DNA of 37,833 bases from Aeromonas veronii bv. veronii (lineage in GTDB: Bacteria > Pseudomonadota > Gammaproteobacteria > Enterobacterales > Aeromonadaceae). Position numbers and translations under genes: made by a program. This document shows positions 23,988-32,741 of the stretch, one piece after another. The stretch spans positions 137,604-175,436 of the forward strand of contig NZ_CDDK01000041.1 in assembly GCF_000820225.1 (NCBI RefSeq), in the 5' to 3' direction. Each line of letters opens with the position of its first letter. The stretch's first letter is position 1. Below the pieces are notes generated by a model that was not told the origin of the DNA, searched no databases, and worked only from the letters and a program-made list of their open reading frames with translations.

Positions 23988-25952
23988 ATGACAGATCTAA
24001 AACAGCGACTCGGCCCGTTTTGGCCCTTCACCGTCTTCTGCGCGCTCGCGCTTTTCTCTCTCTCTTTCAGCCGAATCGCCCTCGGTCTCTGGCAACTGGA
24101 ACGGGTGGATGCCGTGGCCGGCTGGCAGGAGATGCTGCTGCAAGGGATCCGGGTCGACTTTGCGACCCTCTGCTGGGTCTGGGGTGTCCCCGCCATGCTC
24201 ACTCTGCTACTGGCAGGCCCCCATGCCATCGGCCGAGGCTGGCTGCAACTGATGCGCGTCTGGCTGACCGTCGGACTCTGGCTGATGCTGTTCCTGGAGA
24301 TCTCCACCCCTTCGTTTGTCACCGAGTATGGCGTGCGCCCCAACCGCCTCTATGTGGAGTACCTCATCTATCCGAAAGAGGTGTTCGCCATGCTGTGGGC
24401 GGGCCGCAAAGCCGAGCTGCTGCTGGCGTTACTCTTCAGTGGCGCCGCGCTGACCAGCGGTTGGTGGCTGAGCGGCCGTCTGGTGCGTGGTCTCAGCTTC
24501 CCCCGCTGGTATCTGCGTCCGGCCTTCGCCCTGCTCATTCTGGCCATAGGTTTTCTCGGTGCCCGCTCCAGTCTCGGCCACCGCGCCCTGAACCCGGCCA
24601 TGGTCGCCTTTGCCGAGGATCCGCTGGTCAACTCGCTCACCGTCAACTCCGCCTACTCCCTCTTCTTTGCCATCAAACAGATGGGCGCCGAGGAGGATGC
24701 CGGCCAGTTTTACGGCGAGATGACCCCTCAGAAGGTGCTCGAGGTCATGCGCAAGGAGAGTGGCCGTCCGGCCAGTGATTTCAACTCCGATCTGCTGCCC
24801 AGCCAGACCTTCAATGAGGCGAGCTTCCAGGGTAAACCGAAGAATCTGGTGATCCTGCTGCAGGAGAGTCTGGGCGCCCAGTTTGTCGGCTCCCTCGGCG
24901 GCCTGCCGCTTACCCCCAACATCGACGCCCTGTCGCAGCAGGGCTGGGCCTTCGAGCAGCTCTACGCCACCGGCACCCGCTCGGTGCGCGGTATCGAGGC
25001 AGTACTGACCGGCTTCACGCCGACCCCGGCACAGGCGGTGGTCAAACTCGGCAAGAGCCAGACCAACTTCTTCACCATCGCGGATCTGCTCAAACAACGG
25101 GGTTACGACACCAGCTTTATTTATGGCGGCGAGAGTCACTTCGACAACATGCGCAGCTTCTTCCTCGGCAACGGCTTCACCACCATCGTCGAACAGAAGG
25201 ATTTCGACAATCCGGTGTTCAAGGGCTCCTGGGGCGCCTCCGATGAGGATCTGATGGCCAAGGCCGACGAGACCTTCAAGGCGTTGCACAAGGAGGGCAA
25301 ACCCTTCTTCAGTCTGGTGTTCAGCTCCAGCAATCACGATCCGTTCGAATTCCCGGACAACCGCATCGAACTGTTCGAGCAGCCCAAGCAGACCCGCAAC
25401 AACGCGGCCAAGTATGCGGATTACGCCATCGGCGAGTTCTTCAAGAGGGCGAAACAGTCCGAATACTGGAAGGACACCCTGTTTCTGGTCATCGCCGATC
25501 ACGACAGCCGGGTCGGTGGCGCCAGTCTGGTGCCCATTCCCCGCTTCCATATCCCGGGGGTTATCGTGGGCGACGGTATTGCGCCGAGAAAGGATCCGCG
25601 CATCGTCAGCCAGATCGACATGGCGCCGACCCTGCTCTCCCTGATGGGGATCAGTGCCGACTACCCCATGCTCGGCAAGGATCTGACCCGCATGCCCGCC
25701 GACTGGCCGGGGCGCGCCATCATGCAGTACGACAAGAACTTCGCCCTGATGCGCGGCAAGGATGTGGTGATCCTGCAACCGGAACGGGCGGCAGAGGGCT
25801 ATGTCTACGACAATGCCAGCGAGAAGCTGACTCTGGCGGCGCAGCCGGACGCCTTGAAGGAGAATGCCCTTGGTCTTGCCCTGTGGGGCAGCATGGCCTA
25901 TCAGAAGAGCCTCTATCAGACGGCCAAGGATGAACGCACCGCCGCCAATTGA
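23988..25952 (+). CDS. LTA-synthase-family membrane phosphotransferase/sulfatase
   Basis: This 654-residue inner-membrane protein has about five hydrophobic segments in the first 200 residues, then a large periplasmic sulfatase-fold domain. Active-site features of the lipoteichoic-acid-synthase family are visible: metal ligand E293 in LLQESLG, probable nucleophile T330 in ATGTRSVRG, GGESHFDN, FSSSNHDPF, and metal ligands D504/H505 in ADHDSR. Family members move phosphoglycerol or phosphoethanolamine onto glycans or lipids. In Gram-negatives the acceptor may be periplasmic glucan or an envelope glycan, but it is not known here. The ATG at 23988 follows CAGGAA; a longer frame from 23892 has no support. 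A 34-bp perfect palindrome terminates it. Confidence 0.88.
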   Translation: MTDLKQRLGPFWPFTVFCALALFSLSFSRIALGLWQLERVDAVAGWQEMLLQGIRVDFATLCWVWGVPAMLTLLLAGPHAIGRGWLQLMRVWLTVGLWLMLFLEISTPSFVTEYGVRPNRLYVEYLIYPKEVFAMLWAGRKAELLLALLFSGAALTSGWWLSGRLVRGLSFPRWYLRPAFALLILAIGFLGARSSLGHRALNPAMVAFAEDPLVNSLTVNSAYSLFFAIKQMGAEEDAGQFYGEMTPQKVLEVMRKESGRPASDFNSDLLPSQTFNEASFQGKPKNLVILLQESLGAQFVGSLGGLPLTPNIDALSQQGWAFEQLYATGTRSVRGIEAVLTGFTPTPAQAVVKLGKSQTNFFTIADLLKQRGYDTSFIYGGESHFDNMRSFFLGNGFTTIVEQKDFDNPVFKGSWGASDEDLMAKADETFKALHKEGKPFFSLVFSSSNHDPFEFPDNRIELFEQPKQTRNNAAKYADYAIGEFFKRAKQSEYWKDTLFLVIADHDSRVGGASLVPIPRFHIPGVIVGDGIAPRKDPRIVSQIDMAPTLLSLMGISADYPMLGKDLTRMPADWPGRAIMQYDKNFALMRGKDVVILQPERAAEGYVYDNASEKLTLAAQPDALKENALGLALWGSMAYQKSLYQTAKDERTAAN

Positions 25953-25982
25953 GCCGCCCGTGCTGCTTCAACCCATAGCAGA

Positions 25983-26016
25983 ATGGAAAAAACCGCCAGC
26001 TGGCGGTTTTTTCCAT
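25983..26016. terminator. Perfect 34-bp palindromic bidirectional terminator
   Basis: The whole span reads the same on both strands, centred on CCAGCTGG, with GC stem CCGCCAGC/GCTGGCGG and A6/T6 flanks. Each strand thus gives a hairpin followed by TTTTTT. It serves the convergent LTA-synthase-like and Lrp-type genes. Confidence 0.93.
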
Positions 26017-26043
26017 CTATCCATACCGTCGGCCCACAGGCCG

Positions 26044-26514
26044 TTATGGCTGGGGAAAGCAGGGAAGGGAGCGGCTGAACTTGTGCTCGAATACCAGCGA
26101 GGTTTCGAGGTGCACCACCTCTTCGCGGGAGGTGAAGTGATCAAAGACGAAGTTGCGTAGGTGCTCGGTATCAGAGACACAGAGGTGCACCAGAAAATCA
26201 TCCTTGCCGCCCATGTGGAACAGACTGATCACTTCGGGCAGCGCCAGAATGGCATCGCGGAAGGCATCGATGATCTGGCGGCTGTGGCGGGCCAGCTGCA
26301 GGGAGACCATGGCCTGAATGTGACCACCGAGGGCCTGATAATCCACTTCGCAGTGCGCTCCCTTGAGCACGCCATCCTGCTGCAACTTGCGCACCCGCTC
26401 CAGACAGGTGGAGGGGGCAACGCCCACCAGCGCGGCCAGATCCTTGTTGGTCATGCCCGCATCCCGAAACAGATGGGCCAGGATATCCAAATCCAGTTGA
26501 TCCAGGTTTCTCAT
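26044..26514 (-). CDS. Lrp/AsnC-family transcriptional regulator
   Basis: This 156-residue regulator has an N-terminal helix-turn-helix (LDQLDLDILAHLFRDAGMTNKDLAALVGVAPSTCLERVRKL, residues 4-45) and a C-terminal RAM ligand-binding domain (VSLQLARHSRQIIDAFRDAI, LPEVISLFHMGGKDDFLVHL). Proteins of this kind form octamers that sense amino acids and often control a divergent neighbour. Here that is the phosphatase gene at 26658, 143 bases away, which is an odd partner for an amino-acid sensor. AAGGAG precedes the ATG. The effector is unknown; the sequence is closer to the smaller AsnC-like regulators than to global Lrp. Confidence 0.92.
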   Translation of the reverse strand: MRNLDQLDLDILAHLFRDAGMTNKDLAALVGVAPSTCLERVRKLQQDGVLKGAHCEVDYQALGGHIQAMVSLQLARHSRQIIDAFRDAILALPEVISLFHMGGKDDFLVHLCVSDTEHLRNFVFDHFTSREEVVHLETSLVFEHKFSRSLPCFPQP

Positions 26515-26657
26515 CTTAACTCCTTGAACCGCTCAATTTTTTAGACTCTGCCCGTAAACCGGGGCAAACACAACGGCCATTGACATCCCCCCCGCCCCGC
26601 CTATCCTTGGCGCCATTCACCGGCCGCAGCCCTGAGGCCACCACGCGAGGATCCGCC

Positions 26658-27176
26658 ATGCACCCGTATCACCCCTTCTGGAGCCTTGAGGTTCCCCGTG
26701 TCGACGGTCAGCTGCTGCTGACCCCCTGCCCCGGCACCCAGCAGGTGCCGCTGACCCTGGCGCTCGATCAACTGCGGTTGGCCGGTGCCCACGGAGTGGT
26801 GACCCTGATGACAAACGCCGAGTTGATCCGACTCGAAGTGGCGCAGCTCGGCCAGCAGGTCGAGCACGAAGGGATGCGCTGGTTCCATCTGCCCATCGAG
26901 GATGATCTGGCCCCCGATGCAGCCTTCGAGGCCGCCTGGCAACAGGCGCTGCCGCAGCTGCGCGAGCTGCTGGGGGATGGCAAACATCTGGTCATCCACT
27001 GCAAAGGGGGCAGCGGTCGTACCGGTCTGGTCGCCGCCGCGCTGCTGATGACCCTCGGCCAGCCACAGCAAGAGGCGATGGCCGCCATCAAGGCCCACAG
27101 ACCCAAGGCGTTTACCCTGGCCTGCCACCGCCAATGGCTCGACCAGCTGGCCCAGCGGCTGGCGCAGGGCGACTGA
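26658..27176 (+). CDS. Cys-based dual-specificity/CDKN3-like phosphatase
   Basis: This 172-residue cytoplasmic phosphatase has the active-site loop HCKGGSGRTG (HCxxGxxRT) near residues 114-123, with Cys nucleophile and Arg phosphate ligand, and a general-acid region LPIEDD upstream. This is the layout of the CDKN3-like protein-tyrosine phosphatases found in many bacteria next to unrelated genes; substrate unknown. The ATG at 26658 follows GAGG; a TTG at 26580 would add 26 unrelated residues. It is divergent from the Lrp-type regulator, which may control it. Its stop codon directly abuts the metA stop on the opposite strand, with no space for a terminator. Confidence 0.88.
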   Translation: MHPYHPFWSLEVPRVDGQLLLTPCPGTQQVPLTLALDQLRLAGAHGVVTLMTNAELIRLEVAQLGQQVEHEGMRWFHLPIEDDLAPDAAFEAAWQQALPQLRELLGDGKHLVIHCKGGSGRTGLVAAALLMTLGQPQQEAMAAIKAHRPKAFTLACHRQWLDQLAQRLAQGD

Positions 27177-28124
27177 CTACTTGCCTCCCTGGTCGTAGGT
27201 AAAGACCTTGCCGATATCTTCCACCCGATAGCTGGTGAGCTGATAGACGTAGTAGTTGAGCCAGTTGGCAAACAGCAGATGACCGTGGCTGCGCCAGCTG
27301 GCGCGCGGGGTCTTGCCCGGATCGTTATTCGGGTAGTAGTTGACCGGAATGGCCGGTTCGAGCCCTGCCGCCAGATCCCGCTGATACTCCCCGTCCAGCG
27401 TCAGGGCATCGTACTCCGGGTGCCCGGTGACAAACACCTGACGACAATCCTTGGTCGCCGCCAGATAGACTCCCGCCTCTTCTGACTCGGCAAAAATCTG
27501 CAAGTCGGTCTGGGCACGGATCAGATCGCCATCAAACGCCGCGTAACGGGAGTGGGGGGCGACAAACTCGTCATCGAAACCGCGCAGCAGCGGCTCGTGC
27601 TCATCGAGGCGATGGTGGCGGTAAACCCCGGAGAGCTTCTCGCCGTGGGTCTGTTTCTCCATGCCATACAAAGCTTTCAGCGCCGCCTGTACCGCCCAGC
27701 AGAGGAACAGGGTAGAGGTCACATGCTGATGGGACCACTCGATGATCTCGACGATGCGCGGCCAGTAGACCACCTCCTCGAACTCCACCAGCCCGAGCGG
27801 CGCCCCTGTGATGATCATGCCGTCGTAGTTGTTGCCACGCACCTGCTCGAAGTCGTGATAGAAGTTCTCCAGATGGGCCTGCGGCGTGTTCTTTGACTCC
27901 CTGTCATCGATGCGCAGCAGATCCACATCCACCTGCAGCGGCGAGTTGGAGAGCATCCGCATCAGCTGGATCTCGGTCTCAATCTTCTTTGGCATCAGGT
28001 TGAGGATGAGCACCCGCAGCGGACGGATGTTCTGGGTGACGGCCCGGGATTCCGTCATCACGAAGATGTTCTCCTGCCCCAGCACTTCGGCGGCGGGTAA
28101 CTGATCCGGGATCTTGATCGGCAT
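27177..28124 (-). CDS. metA: Homoserine O-succinyltransferase
   Basis: MetA makes O-succinylhomoserine from homoserine and succinyl-CoA, the first committed step of methionine synthesis. The 315-residue protein follows E. coli MetA closely, with nucleophile C142 in [18 protein letters not shown], catalytic pair in TGHPEYD, and [19 protein letters not shown]. Some members of this fold use acetyl-CoA, so succinyl specificity is a family inference. The start codon ATG is at 28124, after GGGAG. Three tandem MetJ-like boxes lie 27-50 bases upstream, indicating repression by MetJ with S-adenosylmethionine. The gene ends flush against the phosphatase gene. Confidence 0.95.
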   Translation of the reverse strand: MPIKIPDQLPAAEVLGQENIFVMTESRAVTQNIRPLRVLILNLMPKKIETEIQLMRMLSNSPLQVDVDLLRIDDRESKNTPQAHLENFYHDFEQVRGNNYDGMIITGAPLGLVEFEEVVYWPRIVEIIEWSHQHVTSTLFLCWAVQAALKALYGMEKQTHGEKLSGVYRHHRLDEHEPLLRGFDDEFVAPHSRYAAFDGDLIRAQTDLQIFAESEEAGVYLAATKDCRQVFVTGHPEYDALTLDGEYQRDLAAGLEPAIPVNYYPNNDPGKTPRASWRSHGHLLFANWLNYYVYQLTSYRVEDIGKVFTYDQGGK

Positions 28125-28150
28125 GCTTACTCCCTGTACTGCATCAGTAA

Positions 28151-28174
28151 ATATGTCTGGACATCCAGAAGCCT
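28151..28174. promoter_or_regulatory. Three tandem MetJ-like boxes upstream of metA
   Basis: Read on the + strand, ATATGTCT, GGACATCC and AGAAGCCT lie head to tail and match the met box AGACGTCT at 6/8, 5/8 and 6/8. MetJ binds two or more adjacent 8-bp boxes. Position just upstream of metA fits. A possible leftward -10 (TATTAT) lies at 28175-28180. Confidence 0.55.
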
Positions 28175-28268
28175 ATAATAAAGCTCCTGCCCTGTCATCA
28201 GATACCTTTTGTATTCACCCCCGCCTTTGACTAGCATACGGCTCAGTGTGTCTCCTGCTTCCAAGATA

Positions 28269-29507
28269 ATGACCGGTATCAAGATTTCCGTAGATCGACT
28301 GCAAGTCGGCAACTATGTATCCCTGCCACTGGGGTGGCGCGAACACCCGTTCCTGTTTTCCAGCTTCAAGATCAAAAGTGAAGAAGAGATCGAGCTGATC
28401 CGCCGTCTCGGCCTGAAACTGGTCACCATCATTCCCGACAAGAGCGACGTTCCGCCCAAGCCTCTCAATCAGGTACAGCCTCAGCAACAAGAGAGCGCAG
28501 ACGCCGCCCAGCGTCAGGCCCAGATGCAGCAGGAGAAAGATCGCCGCATCGAGCAGTTGCAACTCTATCGCCGCAACCTGCAGCAGTGCGAGAAGCAGTT
28601 CCAGCAGTCGCTGGCGCAGGTGCGCAGCGTGATGAGCAAGATCCAGTCCCGCCCCCTCAATGCCATCGGCGAGGCGCAGGAGCTGGTCAACGCCATGACA
28701 GAACAGCTGCTCTCGGTGGACGAGATGGTGCTCCATCTGGTCTCCGACAGCGAGGATGGCAACAACCTCTACTTCCACTCCCTCAATGTGAGCGTGCTCA
28801 GCATGCTGCTGGCCAAGGAGTGCTGCATGACGGCCGACGAGATCCGTCAGGTCGGCATGGGGGCGCTGTTCCACGATATCGGCAAGTTGAAGATCCCGAG
28901 CCAGATCCTGCGCAAGACCGAGCCGCTGACCAAACCGGAACAGAACCTGATGGCCCAGCACCCGCGCTACGGGCTGGATCTGCTCAATCTGGCCAAGGAT
29001 TTCCCGGCCGAGGCGAAGGGGATCGTGCTCCATCACCACGAATATCTCGATGGCAGCGGGCCGGAAGGGCTCAAGGGTGGCCAGCTCGATCCGCTGACCC
29101 AGATGGTGTCGCTGATCAACGAGTACGATAACCTCTGCCACATGCAGGCCAAGGTGCCCTACTCGGCCCTGAGCGGCCTCTACAAGCAGCGCAAGGCGCA
29201 GTTCAATCCGGAGTACCTCAGCATGCTGATCCGGTTGATGGGGATCTATCCCCCCGGCAGCGTGGTGCAACTCTCCAATGGTCAGGTGGGGCTGGTAATG
29301 TCGGTCAACGCTTCCCGCCTGCTCTACCCCTCGGTGCTGGTCTACGATCCGCGCATTCCCCGTCAGGAAGCCGCCATCATCGACCTGCAGCAAGCCGAAC
29401 TGTCGATCGCCAAGGTGATCCACCCCAAACGGCTGCCGCCCGCCGTGTTCGAGTACCTCAATCCGCGTACCCGGATCAGCTACTACTTCGAGCACAACAA
29501 AGCCTGA
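28269..29507 (+). CDS. HD-GYP domain protein with DUF3391 (putative cyclic-di-GMP phosphodiesterase)
   Basis: This 412-residue cytoplasmic protein has residues 1-70 as a DUF3391 domain (TGIKISVDRLQVGNYVSLPLGWREHPFLFSSFKI), about 75-150 as a Gln-rich coiled coil, then an HD-GYP domain: HSLNVSVLSMLLA, H202-D203 in LFHDIGKLKIP, and HHHEYLDG at 255-262. HD-GYP enzymes hydrolyse cyclic-di-GMP at a di- or tri-iron site. Here the usual DGSGYPxGL reads DGSGPEGL: the Tyr of GYP is missing. The metal ligands look intact, so activity is possible but partner binding may differ. The ATG at 28269 has only a weak ribosome-binding site. It is divergent from metA. Confidence 0.88.
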   Translation: MTGIKISVDRLQVGNYVSLPLGWREHPFLFSSFKIKSEEEIELIRRLGLKLVTIIPDKSDVPPKPLNQVQPQQQESADAAQRQAQMQQEKDRRIEQLQLYRRNLQQCEKQFQQSLAQVRSVMSKIQSRPLNAIGEAQELVNAMTEQLLSVDEMVLHLVSDSEDGNNLYFHSLNVSVLSMLLAKECCMTADEIRQVGMGALFHDIGKLKIPSQILRKTEPLTKPEQNLMAQHPRYGLDLLNLAKDFPAEAKGIVLHHHEYLDGSGPEGLKGGQLDPLTQMVSLINEYDNLCHMQAKVPYSALSGLYKQRKAQFNPEYLSMLIRLMGIYPPGSVVQLSNGQVGLVMSVNASRLLYPSVLVYDPRIPRQEAAIIDLQQAELSIAKVIHPKRLPPAVFEYLNPRTRISYYFEHNKA

Positions 29508-29560
29508 TTGTGTTGGCCCGAGGCCAACCGTTGCCACCCGTTTAATCCAAGGAGCCTGCC

Positions 29561-30709
29561 ATGCGTATCGAGATCATCAGTACCGGAGACGAAATAGTGA
29601 CGGGTCTGGTGGTGGATACCAACGCGGCCTGGCTCAGCGCTCTGCTGCTGGAACAGGGGTGGCAGGTACGCCGTCGCCTGACGGTGGGGGACAACCTCGC
29701 CGACCTGAAAACGGTACTGCAAGAGAGTGCCAGCCGCGCCGAGGTGGTGCTGGTGTGTGGCGGGCTCGGGCCCACTGCCGACGACCTGACCGCTCAGGCA
29801 GCCGCTGAAGCCTTTGACCAGCCGCTCACCCTCTTCCCCGACTGGCTCGCTACCATCGAAGCGCGCTACGCCAGCCGTGGCCGCCCCATGGCACAAAGCA
29901 ATGCCAAACAGGCATGGCTGCCACAGGGGAGCGAGATCCTCGACAACCCGGTCGGCACCGCCTGCGGCTTTGTGGTGCGAAGTGGCCAGAGCCAGCTCTT
30001 CTTCACCCCGGGCGTGCCGTTCGAATTCAAGCAGATGGTGCGTGAGCAAATTCTGCCGCGCCTCAAACAGCTGGCCGGGGCACAGATCGATACCGAGCTG
30101 CGTCGCTTTTACACCTTCGGCGTCTCGGAGTCGGCACTCAGCGATATGCTGGATGGCAACCCCTGGCCAGCTGGTATTGAGCTGGGTTACCGCTCCTCCA
30201 TGCCCCTTATCGAGCTGAAACTGATCGGCCACGGCGCCAGTGCCGCTGATATGGAGAGTGCCGAACGCCGACTGCTGGATACGATCCGCCCCTGGCTGGT
30301 TGGCAGCGGAGATACGGAACCGGCGCAGCAGATCCTGGCGCTGCTGCAAGGCAAACCGCTGGCTCTGCTAGAGGGGGAGAGTGGCGGTGCGCTGCTGGCG
30401 CTTTGTCACGGCCATCCCCGGCTGGAGGCCAACTTCAGTACGCAACTGGCCGATGAGCTGGCGCAACTGCCGACCGCCGATGCGGGCCTGCAACTGACCA
30501 TAGGGCGAGAGGGCACAGAGGGGGTGCCACTGCTGCTCAGCGCCGATGGCATGCACATCGGTCAGACGGTCAAGGTCAGCCACCCCGACCCGGAGAGCCG
30601 CCGCAAGATCCTCGCCTTTGCCGCCCTCGACATGCTGCGCCGCCATATGCTGGGTGAGCCGGTACTCGGCGATTACCTCACCCTGGCCAGAACAGCCCAG
30701 CGCAGCTGA
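29561..30709 (+). CDS. yfaY: CinA-like protein YfaY (NMN amidase-related)
   Basis: This 382-residue CinA-family protein has an N-terminal MoCF domain (MRIEIISTGDEIVTGLVVDTNAAWLS; CGGLGPTADDLT; LPQGSEILDNPVGTACGF; FFTPGVPFEFKQM), and a C-terminal part that is diverged from the catalytic NMN-amidase domain of PncC and lacks its clear Ser/Lys signature. This matches E. coli YfaY (400 residues), whose partner PncC performs NMN deamidation; YfaY itself has no demonstrated amidase activity. AAGGAG precedes the ATG. It follows the HD-GYP gene by 53 bases, with a hairpin GTTGGCC/GGCCAAC (29512-29528) between, so partial co-transcription is possible. Confidence 0.9.
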   Translation: MRIEIISTGDEIVTGLVVDTNAAWLSALLLEQGWQVRRRLTVGDNLADLKTVLQESASRAEVVLVCGGLGPTADDLTAQAAAEAFDQPLTLFPDWLATIEARYASRGRPMAQSNAKQAWLPQGSEILDNPVGTACGFVVRSGQSQLFFTPGVPFEFKQMVREQILPRLKQLAGAQIDTELRRFYTFGVSESALSDMLDGNPWPAGIELGYRSSMPLIELKLIGHGASAADMESAERRLLDTIRPWLVGSGDTEPAQQILALLQGKPLALLEGESGGALLALCHGHPRLEANFSTQLADELAQLPTADAGLQLTIGREGTEGVPLLLSADGMHIGQTVKVSHPDPESRRKILAFAALDMLRRHMLGEPVLGDYLTLARTAQRS

Positions 30710-30832
30710 TAACTACCGCCCCTGCCAGCGACCCTATGTTGCTGGCGCTGCGATCCGCCTTTTCACGCCATTGCCAAACAGCACCCATATTTATCCGGCC
30801 GCCATCACCGATTTAACTTCAATTCATTGACC

Positions 30833-30853
30833 ATTCAGAGGAAATATCTGAAT
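30833..30853. repeat. Inverted repeat upstream of the FapA-family gene
   Basis: ATTCAGA (30833-30839) and TCTGAAT (30847-30853) form a perfect 7-bp inverted repeat with a 7-base centre, directly after TTGACC, a possible -35. It could be an operator for the downstream gene at 30906. Upstream, GCCAGC/GCTGGC (30724-30746) is a weak hairpin after yfaY. Confidence 0.4.
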
Positions 30854-30905
30854 ACTGCCCACTCTCAGGGTTGGTGACTCGCTTTATTAATCATTGAGAG
30901 ATTAA

Positions 30906-32627
30906 ATGACAGTAGAGGAACGAGCCGATCGTTCCGTTCTCATCCAGCAAGGAGATGCGGTGTTAAGCAAAGAGTGGTTGCTGCTATCAAGCGATATGGA
31001 ACTGGTCTGCCTGCGGATTGCCGCCGGTCTCACCAAACCTGTCACGGAACAGGATGTGCAGGCTCTGCTGCTCGCTTCCAACTGTCGCCGCTATCAGCCG
31101 CTGCCCGAGGGGATCAAACAGGCCATCAGCCTGCTTAATACCCTGCTCACCAACCCTGCCGCCCCCGTCCCCGCCAACCCCATCCCTGTCGGCAAGCGTC
31201 AGGATGCCCGACTCGCCGTAATCGTGGAGAAGGATCGCATGAGCGCCATCGCCCAGATCACTGCCGACTGGGGTGGCAAGTATGTGACGCTGGAACAGCT
31301 GAAAGAGGCGATCGCCATCAGCGAAATCAAACAGGGGGTGAGTGAGCAACTGCTCACCGCTGCCATCCAGTCAGCCAAGGAGGCCGCCCCCGGCAGTCAG
31401 CTCAAGCTGGTGATTGCCAACGGCCAGCCTGCCGTCAATGGTCAGGACACTCGCTATGAGCGGCTGGTGGAGACCCCGGCCGAACGGATCCTCAAACCGC
31501 AGGAGTTAGGGCATGGCAAGGTCGACCTGCGGGATCTCGGCTCCATCGTCACCGTCAAGGCAGGCGCTCCGCTGATGCGCCGTCATCCGGCCACCGTCGG
31601 GGTACCCGGTTTTACCGTGACCGGTCAGGACCTGCCCGCCAAGGATGGCAAAGACAGTCCGATGAGCGCTGGCGAGGGCACCTTCATCTCCCCCGACGAT
31701 CCCGACCTGCTGATTGCCGGTCGGGCTGGCCTGCCCTGTCAGGAGAAAGCGGGCATGAAGGTGGACGAGGTGCTCAGCGTCAAACAGGTGGATGCCCGCC
31801 ACGGCCATATTGATTTTGAAGGGGGCTTAATCGTCAGCGGCGACGTCAACCCGGGCATGAAGATCCGGGTCAGCGGTGACATCGTGATTGGCGGCTTTAT
31901 CGAAGGAGGCTGGATCGAGGCGGGGGGCAGCATCACGGTACGCCACGGCATCATTGGCCGCCGCAACGAGCAGGGGGAGTACCTTTGCCAGCTCAATGCG
32001 CAAGGGGAGATCCACGCCAGCTACGCCCAGTATGCCCAGCTGGAAGCGGGGGGGGATATCCAGATCCAGAGCCAGCTCAGCCACTGCTACTCCCGCAGCG
32101 GACAAGATATCAAGGTGGGCGATAGCAACATGCGCAAAGGCACTCTGCTGGGGGGCACCAGTATTGCCAATCGCCTGATCATGGCTCCCAGCCTGGGGGC
32201 CGAGGCCGCCAACCATACCCGATTGCAGATCCTTGGCGGCTACTTCACCCACAAGGAGCAGGAACACCAGCTCAAGCTGCGTCAGCAGGCGTGTCAGGCC
32301 CAGCTGGAGAAAATCAAGGAGCTGGTCATGAAGTTGCTGCAACTGCCCAGCGACAAGCGCAATCCGGATACCCTGCGCAAGCTCAAACCGATCCGGGACC
32401 ATCAGCTGGCCGAACTGGCCCAGCTCGATGAGCAGCTCACCGCCAACCAGGAGGAGCTGCGAAACTTGATGGCTCAGATGGAGGTCATTGCCACCCAGCA
32501 CCTCTACTCCGGCATCGAGGTCGAGATGGCCAGCTTCAAACGCAAGGTTACCATCACCCGAGGCCCTACCCGCCTGACCATCCATGATGAAACCCTGGAG
32601 ATGACCCCTTACGAGGGGCACAAATAG
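30906..32627 (+). CDS. FapA-family (DUF342) protein
   Basis: This 573-residue cytoplasmic protein has residues about 1-170 as a helical N-terminal part, about 170-430 as the DUF342 beta-helix-rich core with repeated VSGDV/GGxIxV motifs (GLIVSGDVNPGMKIRVSGDIVIGGFIEGGWIEAGGSITV), and about 440-520 as a coiled coil (KLRQQACQAQLEKIKELVMKLLQL), then a short beta tail. In vibrios FapA is a polar protein needed for flagellum assembly and reported to respond to the PTS component EIIA-Glc. That role is transferred by family only. The start codon ATG at 30906 has a weak GAGAG; alternatives within 60 bases are possible. No flagellar genes adjoin it. Confidence 0.85.
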   Translation: MTVEERADRSVLIQQGDAVLSKEWLLLSSDMELVCLRIAAGLTKPVTEQDVQALLLASNCRRYQPLPEGIKQAISLLNTLLTNPAAPVPANPIPVGKRQDARLAVIVEKDRMSAIAQITADWGGKYVTLEQLKEAIAISEIKQGVSEQLLTAAIQSAKEAAPGSQLKLVIANGQPAVNGQDTRYERLVETPAERILKPQELGHGKVDLRDLGSIVTVKAGAPLMRRHPATVGVPGFTVTGQDLPAKDGKDSPMSAGEGTFISPDDPDLLIAGRAGLPCQEKAGMKVDEVLSVKQVDARHGHIDFEGGLIVSGDVNPGMKIRVSGDIVIGGFIEGGWIEAGGSITVRHGIIGRRNEQGEYLCQLNAQGEIHASYAQYAQLEAGGDIQIQSQLSHCYSRSGQDIKVGDSNMRKGTLLGGTSIANRLIMAPSLGAEAANHTRLQILGGYFTHKEQEHQLKLRQQACQAQLEKIKELVMKLLQLPSDKRNPDTLRKLKPIRDHQLAELAQLDEQLTANQEELRNLMAQMEVIATQHLYSGIEVEMASFKRKVTITRGPTRLTIHDETLEMTPYEGHK

Positions 32628-32741
32628 AGCAACCGGCACGGCCCCATCGCTGAACCGGCCGTGATCCCGCCGCCGATTTTCGCTACACTCGCCACTTCCT
32701 TGGCCCCACCGGGCGGGCCACCCAGACTCAGGTAGTGAGAG

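Noticed and set aside
29512..29528. Terminator between the HD-GYP gene and yfaY
   Set aside because: The GTTGGCC/GGCCAAC stem is not followed by a T-run and the gene gap is only 53 bases.
32637..32663. Terminator after the FapA-family gene
   Set aside because: CACGGCC/GGCCGTG is a 7-bp stem with a long loop and no T-run; not strong enough to call.
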